From NCBI GenBank assembly GCA_017555805.1, contig JAFZFR010000036.1:1-53871 (forward strand): DNA of 53,871 nucleotides. The letters are read 5' to 3'. The position numbers and the translations under genes were made by a program. The stretch comes from Alistipes sp. (GTDB lineage Bacteria; Bacteroidota; Bacteroidia; Bacteroidales; Rikenellaceae). Numbering within the stretch: position 1 is the first letter of the stretch; each line of letters starts with the position of its first letter. The notes under the pieces are model-generated. The model had not been told where the DNA came from, searched no databases, and saw only the letters and a list, made by a program, of their open reading frames with translations. This document shows positions 34,767 to 43,987 of the stretch, piece by piece.

Positions 34767-36026
34767 ATGAAAAAGGAATTGATTGAAAAGGCGTATGAAA
34801 TTGCCAAGGAACGCTATGCGGCGCTGGGTATCGACACCGAGGCTGCGATGGATAAGTTGCAGAAGATACAACTCTCGCTCCACTGCTGGCAGGCAGACGA
34901 TGTGCGAGGCTTTGAGAACCCTGACGGTGAACTCACTGGTGGTATTCAGGCTACAGGTAACTACCCTGGTCGTGCCCGCACCATCGAGGAGTTGCAGGCC
35001 GACATCCTGAAGGCTACATCGCTTATCCCAGGTAAGCACCGCTTGAGCCTCCACGCAAGTTACGCAGACTTCCGCTCTACGGGCGTTGCCGACCGTGACG
35101 AGTTGGAGCCAAAGCACTTTGAGACCTGGATGCAGTGGGCAGAGGAGAATGGTATGAAACTCGATTTCAACTCGACATCGTTCTCTCACCCAAAGAGCGG
35201 TTCGTTGTCGCTGGCTAACCCTGACCCAGAGATTCGCAAGTTCTGGGTGGAGCACACAAAGCGTTGCCGCGCTATCGCCGAGGAGATGGGACGCCGTCAG
35301 GGCGACCCTGCAATCCTTAACATCTGGGTACACGACGGCTCGAAGGATATGACCGTAAACCGCCTGAAGTATCGCGCATTGTTGAAGGAGTCTTTGGATG
35401 AGATTTTCGAGACAAAGTATGAGAATATGAAGGACTGCATCGAGGCAAAGTTGTTCGGTATCGGCGCAGAGAGTTACACCGTTGGCTCTTACGATTTCTA
35501 CTTGGGCTACGGCGCAAAGAACGGCAAGATTGTAACACTCGACACAGGCCACTTCCACCTCACAGAGTCTATCGCCGACAAGGTATCTTCGTTGCTGTTG
35601 TTCACACCTGAAATTATGCTTCATGTGAGCCGCCCAATCCGCTGGGATTCAGACCATGTTGTGATTATGAACGACGACACGCTCGACCTTGCAAAGGAGA
35701 TTGTTCGTTGTGATGCACTCGACCGCGTACACATCGGTTTGGACTACTTCGATGCTTCAATCAACCGCATCGGTGCTTATGTGATTGGCTCACGCGCTAC
35801 GCAGAAGTGCTTGTTGCAGGCTCTGCTTGAGCCACTCGCAACGCTTCGCGAGTATGAAGCAGCCGACAAGGGCTTCGAGCGTCTGGCTCTGTTGGAGGAG
35901 TCGAAGAACCTGCCTTGGAACGCTGTTTGGGATATGTTCTGCTTGCGTAATGGCGTGCCTGTGGGCGAGTCATTCATTGCCGACATCGAGCAGTATGAGG
36001 CTGAGGTAACATCAAAGCGCGTATAA
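34767..36026 (+). CDS. rhaA: L-rhamnose isomerase
   Basis: 419 aa, expected length. Marks: KIQLSLHCWQADDVRGFE near residue 30, LSLHASYADFRSTG, LDFNSTSFSHPKSGSLSLANPD, LNIWVHDGSKDMTVNR, TLDTGHFHLTESIADK and WDSDHVVIMNDDT with the metal-binding His/Asp residues. It interconverts L-rhamnose and L-rhamnulose in the cytoplasm. It is followed 1 nt later by rhaD. Confidence 0.96.
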   Translation: MKKELIEKAYEIAKERYAALGIDTEAAMDKLQKIQLSLHCWQADDVRGFENPDGELTGGIQATGNYPGRARTIEELQADILKATSLIPGKHRLSLHASYADFRSTGVADRDELEPKHFETWMQWAEENGMKLDFNSTSFSHPKSGSLSLANPDPEIRKFWVEHTKRCRAIAEEMGRRQGDPAILNIWVHDGSKDMTVNRLKYRALLKESLDEIFETKYENMKDCIEAKLFGIGAESYTVGSYDFYLGYGAKNGKIVTLDTGHFHLTESIADKVSSLLLFTPEIMLHVSRPIRWDSDHVVIMNDDTLDLAKEIVRCDALDRVHIGLDYFDASINRIGAYVIGSRATQKCLLQALLEPLATLREYEAADKGFERLALLEESKNLPWNAVWDMFCLRNGVPVGESFIADIEQYEAEVTSKRV

Positions 36027-36027
36027 G

Positions 36028-36837
36028 ATGAGTTCAATTCTTGACGGACGCCCCGCACTCCAGTATGAGGTAGAGCAGGTTGCCGAGGTGGCTGGCTACC
36101 TTTGGCAGAAGGGCTGGGCAGAGCGTAATGGTGGTAACATCACCGTAAATGTGACGGCATGTGTTGATGACGAGATTCGTCAGATGCCAGCCATCGCTCC
36201 CGCGGTGGATATGGGTACGGTATTGCCCCACCTGAAGGGTTGCTACTTCTTCTGCAAGGGCACAAACAAGCGTATGCGTGACCTTGCCCGCCGCCCTATG
36301 GAGAACGGCTCGGTTATCCGCATCACAGACGACTGCGCCCACTATGAGATTATCGCCGACAACCCCGTAAAGCCTACATCGGAGTTGCCTTCGCACCTTG
36401 CTATGCACAACTATCTGCTGGGCAAGGGTCAGAACTGCAAGGCGGCGCTGCACACCCACCCTATTGAGTTGGTTGCAATGTCGCACACCGATAAGTTCTT
36501 GCAGAAGGATGTGCTGACAAACCTCTTGTGGAGTATGATTCCCGAGACCAAGGCTTTCTGCCCTCGCGGTCTGGGTATTGTCCCCTATCAGTTGCCTGGC
36601 TCACAGCGCTTGGCGGAGGCTACGCTCGAGCAGTTGGATGACTACGATGTGACGCTGTGGGAGAAGCACGGCGTGTGTGCCGTAGCGCCCGACATTATGG
36701 AGGCTTTCGACCAGGTTGATGTGCTCAACAAGTCGGCTCAAATCTACATCAATGCTCGCGCAATGGGCTTCGAGCCCGACGGAATGAGCGCCGAGCAGAT
36801 GCAGGAGATGACCAAGGCTTTCAACCTGCCTAAATAG
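36028..36837 (+). CDS. rhaD: rhamnulose-1-phosphate aldolase
   Basis: 269 aa, class II Zn aldolase. GWAERNGGNITVNVT near the start, CYFFCKGTNKRMRD, and the metal ligands in ALHTHPIELVAMSHT (His-x-His) plus the third His in LWEKHGVCAV; the catalytic Glu lies in KPTSELPSHLAMH. It splits rhamnulose-1-phosphate into dihydroxyacetone phosphate and L-lactaldehyde. Last gene of the operon, followed by a strong terminator. Confidence 0.95.
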   Translation: MSSILDGRPALQYEVEQVAEVAGYLWQKGWAERNGGNITVNVTACVDDEIRQMPAIAPAVDMGTVLPHLKGCYFFCKGTNKRMRDLARRPMENGSVIRITDDCAHYEIIADNPVKPTSELPSHLAMHNYLLGKGQNCKAALHTHPIELVAMSHTDKFLQKDVLTNLLWSMIPETKAFCPRGLGIVPYQLPGSQRLAEATLEQLDDYDVTLWEKHGVCAVAPDIMEAFDQVDVLNKSAQIYINARAMGFEPDGMSAEQMQEMTKAFNLPK

Positions 36838-36854
36838 GTAAGGCGCAGATAAAT

Positions 36855-36888
36855 AATAAGCGGTTGCACTAATGTGTAACCGCTTATT
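36855..36888. terminator. terminator after rhaD
   Basis: AATAAGCGGTTGCAC / GTGTAACCGCTTATT (one wobble) with loop TAAT, then GTTTTG. A-T flanks on both sides suggest use also by the convergent phosphatase gene. Confidence 0.86.
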
Positions 36889-36908
36889 GTTTTGATGTTT
36901 ACAATGAG

Positions 36909-37388
36909 TTATTTCAACCGATTGATTAACTCCGCACAACCATCCTCCAGGATGTCGAGCACCAACTCAAATCCCTCGTGACCCTCATAATATGGGTCGG
37001 GAACATAACTCCAGTTGGGATGATTTTTTGAGAACTCAACAAAGCGATAGACCTTGTCGAGATACTTTCGCTCGGGCGCAAGGCGAGCCACATTTTCGTA
37101 GTTCGAGCCGTCCATCACGATAATCATATCGAAGTCGTGGAAGTCCTGCTCACGGAACTTACGCGAGCGGTGCGTGAGGTTATAGCCTCGGCGCGATGCC
37201 GCCACTCTCATTCTTGGGTCAGGTAACTCACCCGCGTGACCGCCGTATGTGCCGGCCGAGTCAATCAAAAACTTATCCTGCAAGCCCTGCTCCCCCACCA
37301 TCTGCTCCATCACGCCATTTGCCGCTGGTGAGCGACAGATATTGCCCAAACAGACAAAGAGGATGCGGGTCTTATCTACATTTTCCAT
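36909..37388 (-). CDS. low-molecular-weight protein-tyrosine phosphatase
   Basis: 159 aa. The P-loop is CLGNICRS at residues 13-20 (Cys nucleophile, Arg six residues later), and the general-acid Asp is in VPDPYYEG near residue 127. It removes phosphate from tyrosines, often on BY-kinases that control capsule export, but no such kinase is nearby. The start codon is 2 nt after the stop of the large lipoprotein gene, so the two are translationally coupled. Confidence 0.92.
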   Translation of the reverse strand: MENVDKTRILFVCLGNICRSPAANGVMEQMVGEQGLQDKFLIDSAGTYGGHAGELPDPRMRVAASRRGYNLTHRSRKFREQDFHDFDMIIVMDGSNYENVARLAPERKYLDKVYRFVEFSKNHPNWSYVPDPYYEGHEGFELVLDILEDGCAELINRLK

Positions 37389-37390
37389 AC

Positions 37391-39772
37391 TTATCTCTTC
37401 TTAAATGGTTTACCACCAGCGCCCACAGCGTTCAAGTCATTGAGCAGTGTCTCGCGACTCTTGTGCTTAACCTGCGAGATGTTGTGCACGCCGAATGCCT
37501 GATAGAAGTCAATCATAGGCTCGCCATTTGCCGCACCGCACCAAGGAAGCCAAGTGCTCACTGATGAGAATGTGAGGTCACAGATAGTTGTTGCCTCCAC
37601 CAGCAGAGCGCGGTGAGCATAACCCTTCGAGCCGTCGAGGTCCATCGCGCGCTTGGTGTTGCGCTCAAGCAACTGCGCCGCCGAGGAATAAAACTCCTCG
37701 CCCGTTGCGATGTACAACTTGAACAACTCATAATATATGTTTGCGTTGAAGTTATCAGTACCCTTCGCACCTGCCGAGATAAGGCTATAACCCGACACAC
37801 CGCCATTGCGGAAGATGTTTGCTTTGTCGTCGCCCTGAATAGCGAAGTCGTAGCAGTAGGTGTAAGAGAAGGCGCAAACGGCAGCATACTCCGCAGCGTC
37901 TAACCACTTCTTCTCGCCCGTAGCCTGATACAGAGCGTTGAATGCGTACATCGCAAAAACGGCCGCCTCCTTATCCACTACATTCGAGTTGTCGGGCGTA
38001 CCACCGATGAATGTGCCCAACTCCTTGTAGAACTGGTTGTAACCATACTCGCCCGCCTGAATTGCGCGGTTGAGATAGCGCTCATCACCACTCCACTCAT
38101 AAAGGCGAACAAGCAGACGCACCGGAATCAGCGTATTGGTCTTTGAATCGGCCTGAATCTTCTTCTGCTCATTCTCCCAAGGACCGATGGCGTTCACATC
38201 ACGCAGATACTTGCCGTCCTTCTGATAAGCACGATAGAACGAGCCGTCACCAGCACTCTCAACGCTCAACAGGAACTCGCCGAACTTGCGGATGATTGCG
38301 CCCCACGCCTCCGCCTCTGGCATTTCGTAAGCCTCGGCAAGACGGGTACAATCCAACAAGCCCTCCATACCATCGGTGAAGCAGCGTGTGAATGATGGGT
38401 ATGTCCAGAAGTCGCCGATATATTTGTTGTAATATCCGTCAATCTTTTCGGTCTGAATCCACCACGAGCGAGGCAGACCATAATCAACCAACTGCTCATC
38501 CGAGAACCAGAACTTCGCCATCTCGTAGCCATCGTTGAACGCCGCCGAGTCGCCACTTGTCTTGCCGTAGCGCATCAACTGGTAGGCGATAGATGCCTGA
38601 CGACCTACAAAACCATTCTGCAACTCATACGCCTGCGCCTTGCCGTCGGGCAACGAGATTGACCAAGGCAGGCCATAGGCGCGCTTGCCGCTGTTGCCGA
38701 TAATCGGCGCCGAGAGGTCGGCGAACATCTGCATCTGTGCCTTGTAAGCCTCCTTGATATCTACATTATAGAGTTCGATTTCGTTCTGCGAGAAGTGCTG
38801 CTTGTAACTATCCACCGCAGCATCGGTATAAGAGTCATTTGTCTGCGCTCCCAACGCCAGAGTGTAGGTGTGGCTCTGACCCTCCTTTACGGGGTGACTG
38901 CGTGGCGCAGAGACGGCGATGGATGGATAGGTGTAGTTAATCATCAGGCGGTTGTTCTTTATCTCTGCACCGAGCGAACCATACTGCACCGAAGCCGACA
39001 CATACCACTTATCGCGGCAATCCTTCTCAATCAAGCCCGACTTAATTTCGGGGTTGATGTGCGAGAGCGAGATAGTCTTTTTTGTTGCCGACGAGTAGGC
39101 CATAAACATAGGCAAACCATACTGCATCTCCTTGAAACAGAACGAGCCGCTCTTGAGGTCTGGGTTTGACTCGTAAGGGTTGTTATAGGTGTTTGTGCGA
39201 TAGAGGAAGCCTGGCGCAAATAGGTCAAACTTACTGAACGCACTGCCCGAAGCCGCCGAAATCAGAGTAAACTCCGAAGAGAAACCTCTATCCTCTGCCA
39301 CTGCCTTTTCAACCTTTACGGTACGATTTACGGTGTAGAGTGCATCATCCACCACCGAATATACATCCGTTACAGAGAACTTCGAGCCAGCAGAAGAACT
39401 AATCGTAACCTTACAGGTGTATTTTCCGCCCGAAGCCGACACCTTCTTATAACCCGCCTGAAGCATACGACCCTTGCCCTGCTCATCCTTCACGCGGATG
39501 ATGGCTGGCTTTGCCTGCGAGGCGAGAAGTCCGTTTGACGCATCTTCAATCTCGATGCCGTAGGTGCCGTCGCTATTCTTTACAAAGCGCAGGTTGGCGC
39601 CAGTCTCGATAAGACTATCCTCCTTAACCTCCTCCTTCTTGTCATCCTCGCCGCCCGTAGCAGGCTCTTCGATAACCTCATTGGAGCACGATGCCGAGAG
39701 GATAGTGCAAAAGATGAACGCCACGGCGGTGACCATCACGCGCTTAAGGAGCGTAAAAATTGTGATTTTCAT
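37391..39772 (-). CDS. large lipoprotein, six-hairpin (alpha/alpha)6 glycosidase-like
   Basis: 793 aa. A signal with lipobox (IFCTILSASC, Cys29) is followed by an acidic linker (EDDKKEEVKED). Residues 50-330 are beta-rich, and from about 350 onward there are repeated amphipathic helices with aromatic/Gly turns (YNKYIGDFWTYPSFTRCFTDGMEGLLDCTRLAEAYEM, RLYEWSGDERYLNRAIQAGEYGYNQ, YQATGEKKWLDAAEYAAVCAFSYTYCYDF), typical of six-hairpin glycosidases such as rhamnosidase, unsaturated glucuronidase or GH families with a beta N-domain. The exact family cannot be named from motifs. Proximity to rhamnose genes is suggestive but they are on the opposite strand. Confidence 0.7.
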   Translation of the reverse strand: MKITIFTLLKRVMVTAVAFIFCTILSASCSNEVIEEPATGGEDDKKEEVKEDSLIETGANLRFVKNSDGTYGIEIEDASNGLLASQAKPAIIRVKDEQGKGRMLQAGYKKVSASGGKYTCKVTISSSAGSKFSVTDVYSVVDDALYTVNRTVKVEKAVAEDRGFSSEFTLISAASGSAFSKFDLFAPGFLYRTNTYNNPYESNPDLKSGSFCFKEMQYGLPMFMAYSSATKKTISLSHINPEIKSGLIEKDCRDKWYVSASVQYGSLGAEIKNNRLMINYTYPSIAVSAPRSHPVKEGQSHTYTLALGAQTNDSYTDAAVDSYKQHFSQNEIELYNVDIKEAYKAQMQMFADLSAPIIGNSGKRAYGLPWSISLPDGKAQAYELQNGFVGRQASIAYQLMRYGKTSGDSAAFNDGYEMAKFWFSDEQLVDYGLPRSWWIQTEKIDGYYNKYIGDFWTYPSFTRCFTDGMEGLLDCTRLAEAYEMPEAEAWGAIIRKFGEFLLSVESAGDGSFYRAYQKDGKYLRDVNAIGPWENEQKKIQADSKTNTLIPVRLLVRLYEWSGDERYLNRAIQAGEYGYNQFYKELGTFIGGTPDNSNVVDKEAAVFAMYAFNALYQATGEKKWLDAAEYAAVCAFSYTYCYDFAIQGDDKANIFRNGGVSGYSLISAGAKGTDNFNANIYYELFKLYIATGEEFYSSAAQLLERNTKRAMDLDGSKGYAHRALLVEATTICDLTFSSVSTWLPWCGAANGEPMIDFYQAFGVHNISQVKHKSRETLLNDLNAVGAGGKPFKKR

Positions 39773-39928
39773 AATCTTGTTGCTTTTCTGTGATTTCTAT
39801 ATTCTGCAAAGTTATCATATTTTATGATATGTCGCTACGCCTGTGGAATAAAATTGCGCCGTTTTGCTCTTTTTCGCCAACAATCGCCACCCGCAATCGT
39901 GGCACACGCTTTGCTCAAGTGCCCGATT

Positions 39929-40378
39929 ATGGAAAAATCAACACAGCAAGGACTCAAGCAGCAGACCATCGCGCAGATGAAGGGGTGCGCTATGGCGATA
40001 CTCTTTTTGCGCCTATTCATAGGTGGCGTGATGTTGCTGCACATCATCGGCAAGATGCAGACCTACGATAATCTGGTGCTCGAATACCCTCCTATCCTTG
40101 GACTCTCGCGCGCCACCTCGCTCTCAATCTCGATGATTGTGCAAGGGTGTTTTGCCGCACTGCTGATGATTGGTATCGCCACGCGATTTGTGTCGCTCGC
40201 TATGGTGGTGCTCACGCTGCTCTCGATTGTGCAAATGTGGCTTGAACAGGGAATGATGATTGACGACCTAAAGGTGGACTTCCTCTATTTGGGCATCTAT
40301 ACCACCCTACTAATCTCTGGAAGTGGTAGTTATGGCTTCAATGTGCCGTGGTTGAAGGATAAAACTATCCTAAAGTGA
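39929..40378 (+). CDS. DoxX family membrane protein
   Basis: 149 aa starting at MEKSTQQGLKQQ; the frame extends upstream to 39824 but without support. Four membrane helices (residues 20-38, 60-80, 88-105, 118-135) with the DoxX opening AILFLRLFIGGVMLLHIIGKM. Members act as small quinol-oxidase-associated or redox membrane proteins; here only the fold is clear. Monocistronic. An AT-rich palindrome ATCATA-TTT-TATGAT lies near 39815-39829 between it and the divergent lipoprotein gene. Confidence 0.82.
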   Translation: MEKSTQQGLKQQTIAQMKGCAMAILFLRLFIGGVMLLHIIGKMQTYDNLVLEYPPILGLSRATSLSISMIVQGCFAALLMIGIATRFVSLAMVVLTLLSIVQMWLEQGMMIDDLKVDFLYLGIYTTLLISGSGSYGFNVPWLKDKTILK

Positions 40379-40464
40379 TATATTATAAGTCAAAAAGGAT
40401 ATAATTGGAGGAGTTAGCGAAAATTTTGCTAAATTTGCGTCTGCAAAAAACAACATAACGAAAA

Positions 40465-41016
40465 ATGAGACAGACAATTATATTTTTGTTCACTGCAATG
40501 CTCTTTCTGGCGGGCACGCAGAGCGCCGACGCCCAGAAGCGCAAGAGGGTTTATGATGATGTTGAGCCCATCCCTCACAAGGTGGAGAACCTCAATCTGG
40601 TGGACCTGAACAACGAACCCTGCACACTGCCCTACTATGGCGAGAAGAACCTCCTCATATTCTATGTGGATCCCGACAAGCATAAGCAGAACGACAAGTT
40701 TGTACGCGATATGGAGGAGAGCGGTCGTGCCGCTGGCGACAACATCGTTGGCTTCGGTATCATCGACCTTAAAAACACTCTCTTCCCGAACTCTATCGTT
40801 CGCGCCCTCGCCCGCTGGCGCACCGAGAAGAACAAGGCGACCATCATCACCGACCCTCGCTGCATCGTGGCAGAGAAGTGGGGCTTGGGCGACTGTAACA
40901 ATAAGTTTACGATGATGCTCGTGTCGAAGGAGGGCGAACTGGTATTCTTCCGCAAGGGTGAGTTCTCGGAGGAGGACCAGGCGGCATTTTATGAAATCGT
41001 AGATAATTATCGTTAA
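40465..41016 (+). CDS. thioredoxin-fold secreted protein (YtfJ-like)
   Basis: 183 aa with signal peptide MRQTIIFLFTAMLFLAGTQSADAQ. The remainder resembles a thioredoxin-like fold (LTDL-like VENLNLVDLNNEPCTLPYYGEKNLLIFYVDPD; VEKWGLGDCNNKFTMMLVSKEGELVFFRKGEFSEED) with no CxxC motif, as in YtfJ. It may serve as a chaperone or a binding domain rather than a reductase. Its stop is 8 nt before the Omp85-like barrel gene, so the two form an operon with the phosphoethanolamine transferase. Confidence 0.65.
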   Translation: MRQTIIFLFTAMLFLAGTQSADAQKRKRVYDDVEPIPHKVENLNLVDLNNEPCTLPYYGEKNLLIFYVDPDKHKQNDKFVRDMEESGRAAGDNIVGFGIIDLKNTLFPNSIVRALARWRTEKNKATIITDPRCIVAEKWGLGDCNNKFTMMLVSKEGELVFFRKGEFSEEDQAAFYEIVDNYR

Positions 41017-41024
41017 TCCAAAGA

Positions 41025-42218
41025 ATGTGTAAGCGCGGTTGGTTGATTGCATTAATTTTCTGTTTCGTGGCAACGGGAGTTGTTGCGCAGCAGACTACAT
41101 CCAGCCCGCAGACACGATACATCCCACTGGACTACGCCGCCATTATGCGAGAGTTGGAGCGCGCATCAAAACCGACACTTTGGCAGCGACTGACGCGCGG
41201 CGCGAAGGAGAATCAAAACGAGCAGAAGGCATTTAACATCAGCGGCAACATCGGCGTAGGCTACTCGCAGGAGACCAGCGCGATGGTTGTGGCTTCGGGC
41301 GTGATGCAATACGCCGTCACGCAAAGTGCTCCCACCTCGACAACTGCCCTTACGGCTATGGGCTCGCTCAATGGTTTCTACCGCTTGCAGGCGTCGGGCA
41401 AGACCTGTTTCTCGGCTAAAGACCGCATAGAGTGCAACATCGGCGGAGGCGTTATGCCCGTTCGATTCTGGGGTCTTGGCTACGAGGCGGCGGAGAACAA
41501 CGCCCGCTCGAAATATACGCGCGACAACATCGACGCATCACTGCAATATGTCCGCAGGATTGTGGCTGGTTTCTCGTTGGGCGCTGGCGCCGACTATCTC
41601 TACGCCACCGCGCGTGACATAGAGCCTCTGGCGGAGGAGTACCTCCACTCGTCGGGCATCACCCGCACCTCGGCGCAGAGCGTGGGTTTCAATCTTATGG
41701 CAGAGTATGACGGCCGACGCTTTGATAATAACCTCACGAGCGGATATTTCCTGCGTGTGCAGTCGGCACTGCATCCCAAATCTCTTGGCGACCACTCAAC
41801 CTCGCTGTGGCACATCGAAGCGACGGCAAACTACTTCCAGCCCATATGGCGTGGCGGTATGATTGCGCTCGATTTGTATGCCGATATGTGGTCGTGGAAC
41901 ACCCCCTGGCTCTTCTGGGCGAAGATGGGTGGTGAGAATCGTATGCGAGGCTACTACTACGGAAGATACACAGACAGAAAGATGGCGACAGCCCAGTTGG
42001 AACTGCGCCAGACTATATTTGGCCCAATCAGCGGAGTTGTGTGGGGCGGCGCGGGTAGCGTCTTTGCCTCTCACCGACTCATCGACTTGAAGAGACTTCT
42101 GCCCAACTATGGTGTGGGTATTCGAGTTGGCGCTCTTGGCACGACATCGTTGCGTATAGACTACGGTTTCGGTCGCCATTCGAGCGGATTGGTCATAAAT
42201 ATAAACGAGGCTTTCTAA
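41025..42218 (+). CDS. Omp85/BamA-like outer-membrane barrel without POTRA domains
   Basis: 397 aa with signal peptide (LIALIFCFVATGVVAQ). About 16 amphipathic strands follow (GNIGVGYSQETSAMVV, LRVQSALHPKSLG). It has an R-G-Y motif (RMRGYYYGRYTD) in the place of the Omp85 V/I-R-G-F/Y loop and a closing strand ending in Phe (LVININEAF). POTRA domains are missing; only a 70-residue helical stretch precedes the barrel. It is probably a lipid- or protein-related outer-membrane pore of the D15 superfamily. It directly abuts the phosphoethanolamine transferase gene (next base). Confidence 0.72.
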   Translation: MCKRGWLIALIFCFVATGVVAQQTTSSPQTRYIPLDYAAIMRELERASKPTLWQRLTRGAKENQNEQKAFNISGNIGVGYSQETSAMVVASGVMQYAVTQSAPTSTTALTAMGSLNGFYRLQASGKTCFSAKDRIECNIGGGVMPVRFWGLGYEAAENNARSKYTRDNIDASLQYVRRIVAGFSLGAGADYLYATARDIEPLAEEYLHSSGITRTSAQSVGFNLMAEYDGRRFDNNLTSGYFLRVQSALHPKSLGDHSTSLWHIEATANYFQPIWRGGMIALDLYADMWSWNTPWLFWAKMGGENRMRGYYYGRYTDRKMATAQLELRQTIFGPISGVVWGGAGSVFASHRLIDLKRLLPNYGVGIRVGALGTTSLRIDYGFGRHSSGLVININEAF

Positions 42219-43898
42219 ATGTTCTTATCTGCAAGAAGAATCACTCCAAAACATCTATCTTACCTCTTTGTGGCGGCGCTGATGCTGCCCGTTGTGATTT
42301 TGGCACTCACCGAGCATACCCCCTTTTGGGTGTCGGTGGCGTGCGTCGTGATGCAGCTTGGCGGTTATACCCTATTCGCATCGCTGGCGCGCCGTTCGGG
42401 CGTTATGGTGTGGATAGGTCTGCCACTTATATTCTTTAGTGCCTTTCAGGTGGTGTTGCTCTATTTGTTCGGCAATTCGGTTATCGCGGCGGATATGTTT
42501 CTAAATATCCTCACAACAAACCCTACCGAGGCAAGCGAACTGCTGGGCAATATCTACCCTGCTCTCGTTGCCGTTGTAGTTATCTATATACCTCTGCTTT
42601 GGGGTGCCTTTGTGCATATCCGCAAGCGCCGACTTCTGCGCCACCGCCTCCGCGTAAGGATGGCGGCAGCGGGCGCTACAACATTTCTTGCGGGGTGCAT
42701 GGTGCTGGTGTTGAGCGGTAGATATGATGTTGGGCGCATTGTGCGTGATGAGTTGTTTCCGGTGAACGCCACCTATAATCTCGGCGTTGCAATCAGCGAG
42801 GCTCGCAAGATAAAACATTTTAATGAGTCCTCGGCGAATTTCCGCTTTCGGGCATCACGCACCGCCAGGCCAGAGTGTCGCGAGGTATATGTGTTTGTTA
42901 TTGGCGAGGCTTCGCGTGCCGCATCGTGGCAACTATTTGGCTATGAGCGAGCAACAAATCCCTTACTCTCTCGGCGCGATGACCTATATCTTTTCGACAA
43001 TATCACCACCCAGAGTAACGCCACCCACAAGAGCGTGCCGCTCCTGCTCTCGTCGGCGCACACCTCCCAGCACAATGAACTCTACCGCCGCAAGGGTATC
43101 CCCGCGCTATTCAACGAGGCGGACTTCACAACCTATTTCATCTCAAACCAGCAGCCACAAGGAGCAATGATTGACCTGCTCGCGCGCGACGCGCACCATA
43201 TTATATATATGGACTCTCCGCACCTTGATATGCAGTTGGTCGGTGCGATGCGGCACGCCATTGAGGAAGATGATTCGCAGAAGATTCTTTTCATTCTGCA
43301 CACCTACGGCTCGCATTACAGTTATCGCCATCGCTACCCTCGCGAGTTCGCCCGTTTCGTGCCCGACGACAAGGTGCCGGTGCGCCGCCGCAATGCCGAG
43401 ATGATTCGCAACGCCTATGATAATTCTATTCTCTATACAGATTTTGTTTTGAACGAGATTATCTCCTCGCTCGACAGCCTGGAGGGCATATCTACGGCTA
43501 TGCTCTACTGCGCCGACCACGGCGAAGACCTTTTCGACGAGGGCAAGAGGCGCTTTCTGCACTCCTCGCCCAAAGTGACATATCATCAGCTCCACATCGC
43601 CTCGCTGGCTTGGTTCTCACCAACCTACCGCGAACTATTTCCCGAAAAGGTCGAGGCGGCGGCGCTCAACAAGAGTGTCCCCGCAACCACTTACGCCGGA
43701 TTCCACACCCTCGCCGATATGGCATCCATCACCTCACCCTATGTCGAACCTCGCGCCTCGCTTGTAAACATCTACTATGACTTCGGCGCCGTGCGTTACT
43801 ACCTCAATGACCACAACCGCGCCGTAAAACTAAACGCGGAAATAGGAATAGACCAAGAAGAGCGGGCAACTTTCGCCCATTATGGTATAAAGTTGTAG
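42219..43898 (+). CDS. lipid A phosphoethanolamine transferase (EptA/sulfatase family)
   Basis: 559 aa. Four or five membrane helices in the first 165 residues contain the NPTEASELL motif, followed by a periplasmic alkaline-phosphatase-like domain. The metal/nucleophile set is visible: VIGE (Glu230), Thr269 in NATHKSVPLLLSS, and CADHGEDLFDEG with the later Asp/His. It transfers phosphoethanolamine from phosphatidylethanolamine to lipid A or to glycan, masking phosphates and lowering binding of cationic peptides. The gene starts right after the barrel gene stop. Closest alternative: another phosphoethanolamine transferase with a capsule or protein target. Confidence 0.88.
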   Translation: MFLSARRITPKHLSYLFVAALMLPVVILALTEHTPFWVSVACVVMQLGGYTLFASLARRSGVMVWIGLPLIFFSAFQVVLLYLFGNSVIAADMFLNILTTNPTEASELLGNIYPALVAVVVIYIPLLWGAFVHIRKRRLLRHRLRVRMAAAGATTFLAGCMVLVLSGRYDVGRIVRDELFPVNATYNLGVAISEARKIKHFNESSANFRFRASRTARPECREVYVFVIGEASRAASWQLFGYERATNPLLSRRDDLYLFDNITTQSNATHKSVPLLLSSAHTSQHNELYRRKGIPALFNEADFTTYFISNQQPQGAMIDLLARDAHHIIYMDSPHLDMQLVGAMRHAIEEDDSQKILFILHTYGSHYSYRHRYPREFARFVPDDKVPVRRRNAEMIRNAYDNSILYTDFVLNEIISSLDSLEGISTAMLYCADHGEDLFDEGKRRFLHSSPKVTYHQLHIASLAWFSPTYRELFPEKVEAAALNKSVPATTYAGFHTLADMASITSPYVEPRASLVNIYYDFGAVRYYLNDHNRAVKLNAEIGIDQEERATFAHYGIKL

Positions 43899-43987
43899 TT
43901 TTCAATCTCTAATAGAGCCGTAATATCTTGCATTATTGTATAAAAATCACTAACTTTATTGCAGTAATGTCTAACAAATAAACTATT

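Noticed and set aside
33777..35624. 615-aa minus-strand ORF opposite rhaB and rhaA
   Set aside because: It is the antisense of two well-supported genes; its His/Leu/Arg-rich composition is a codon shadow.
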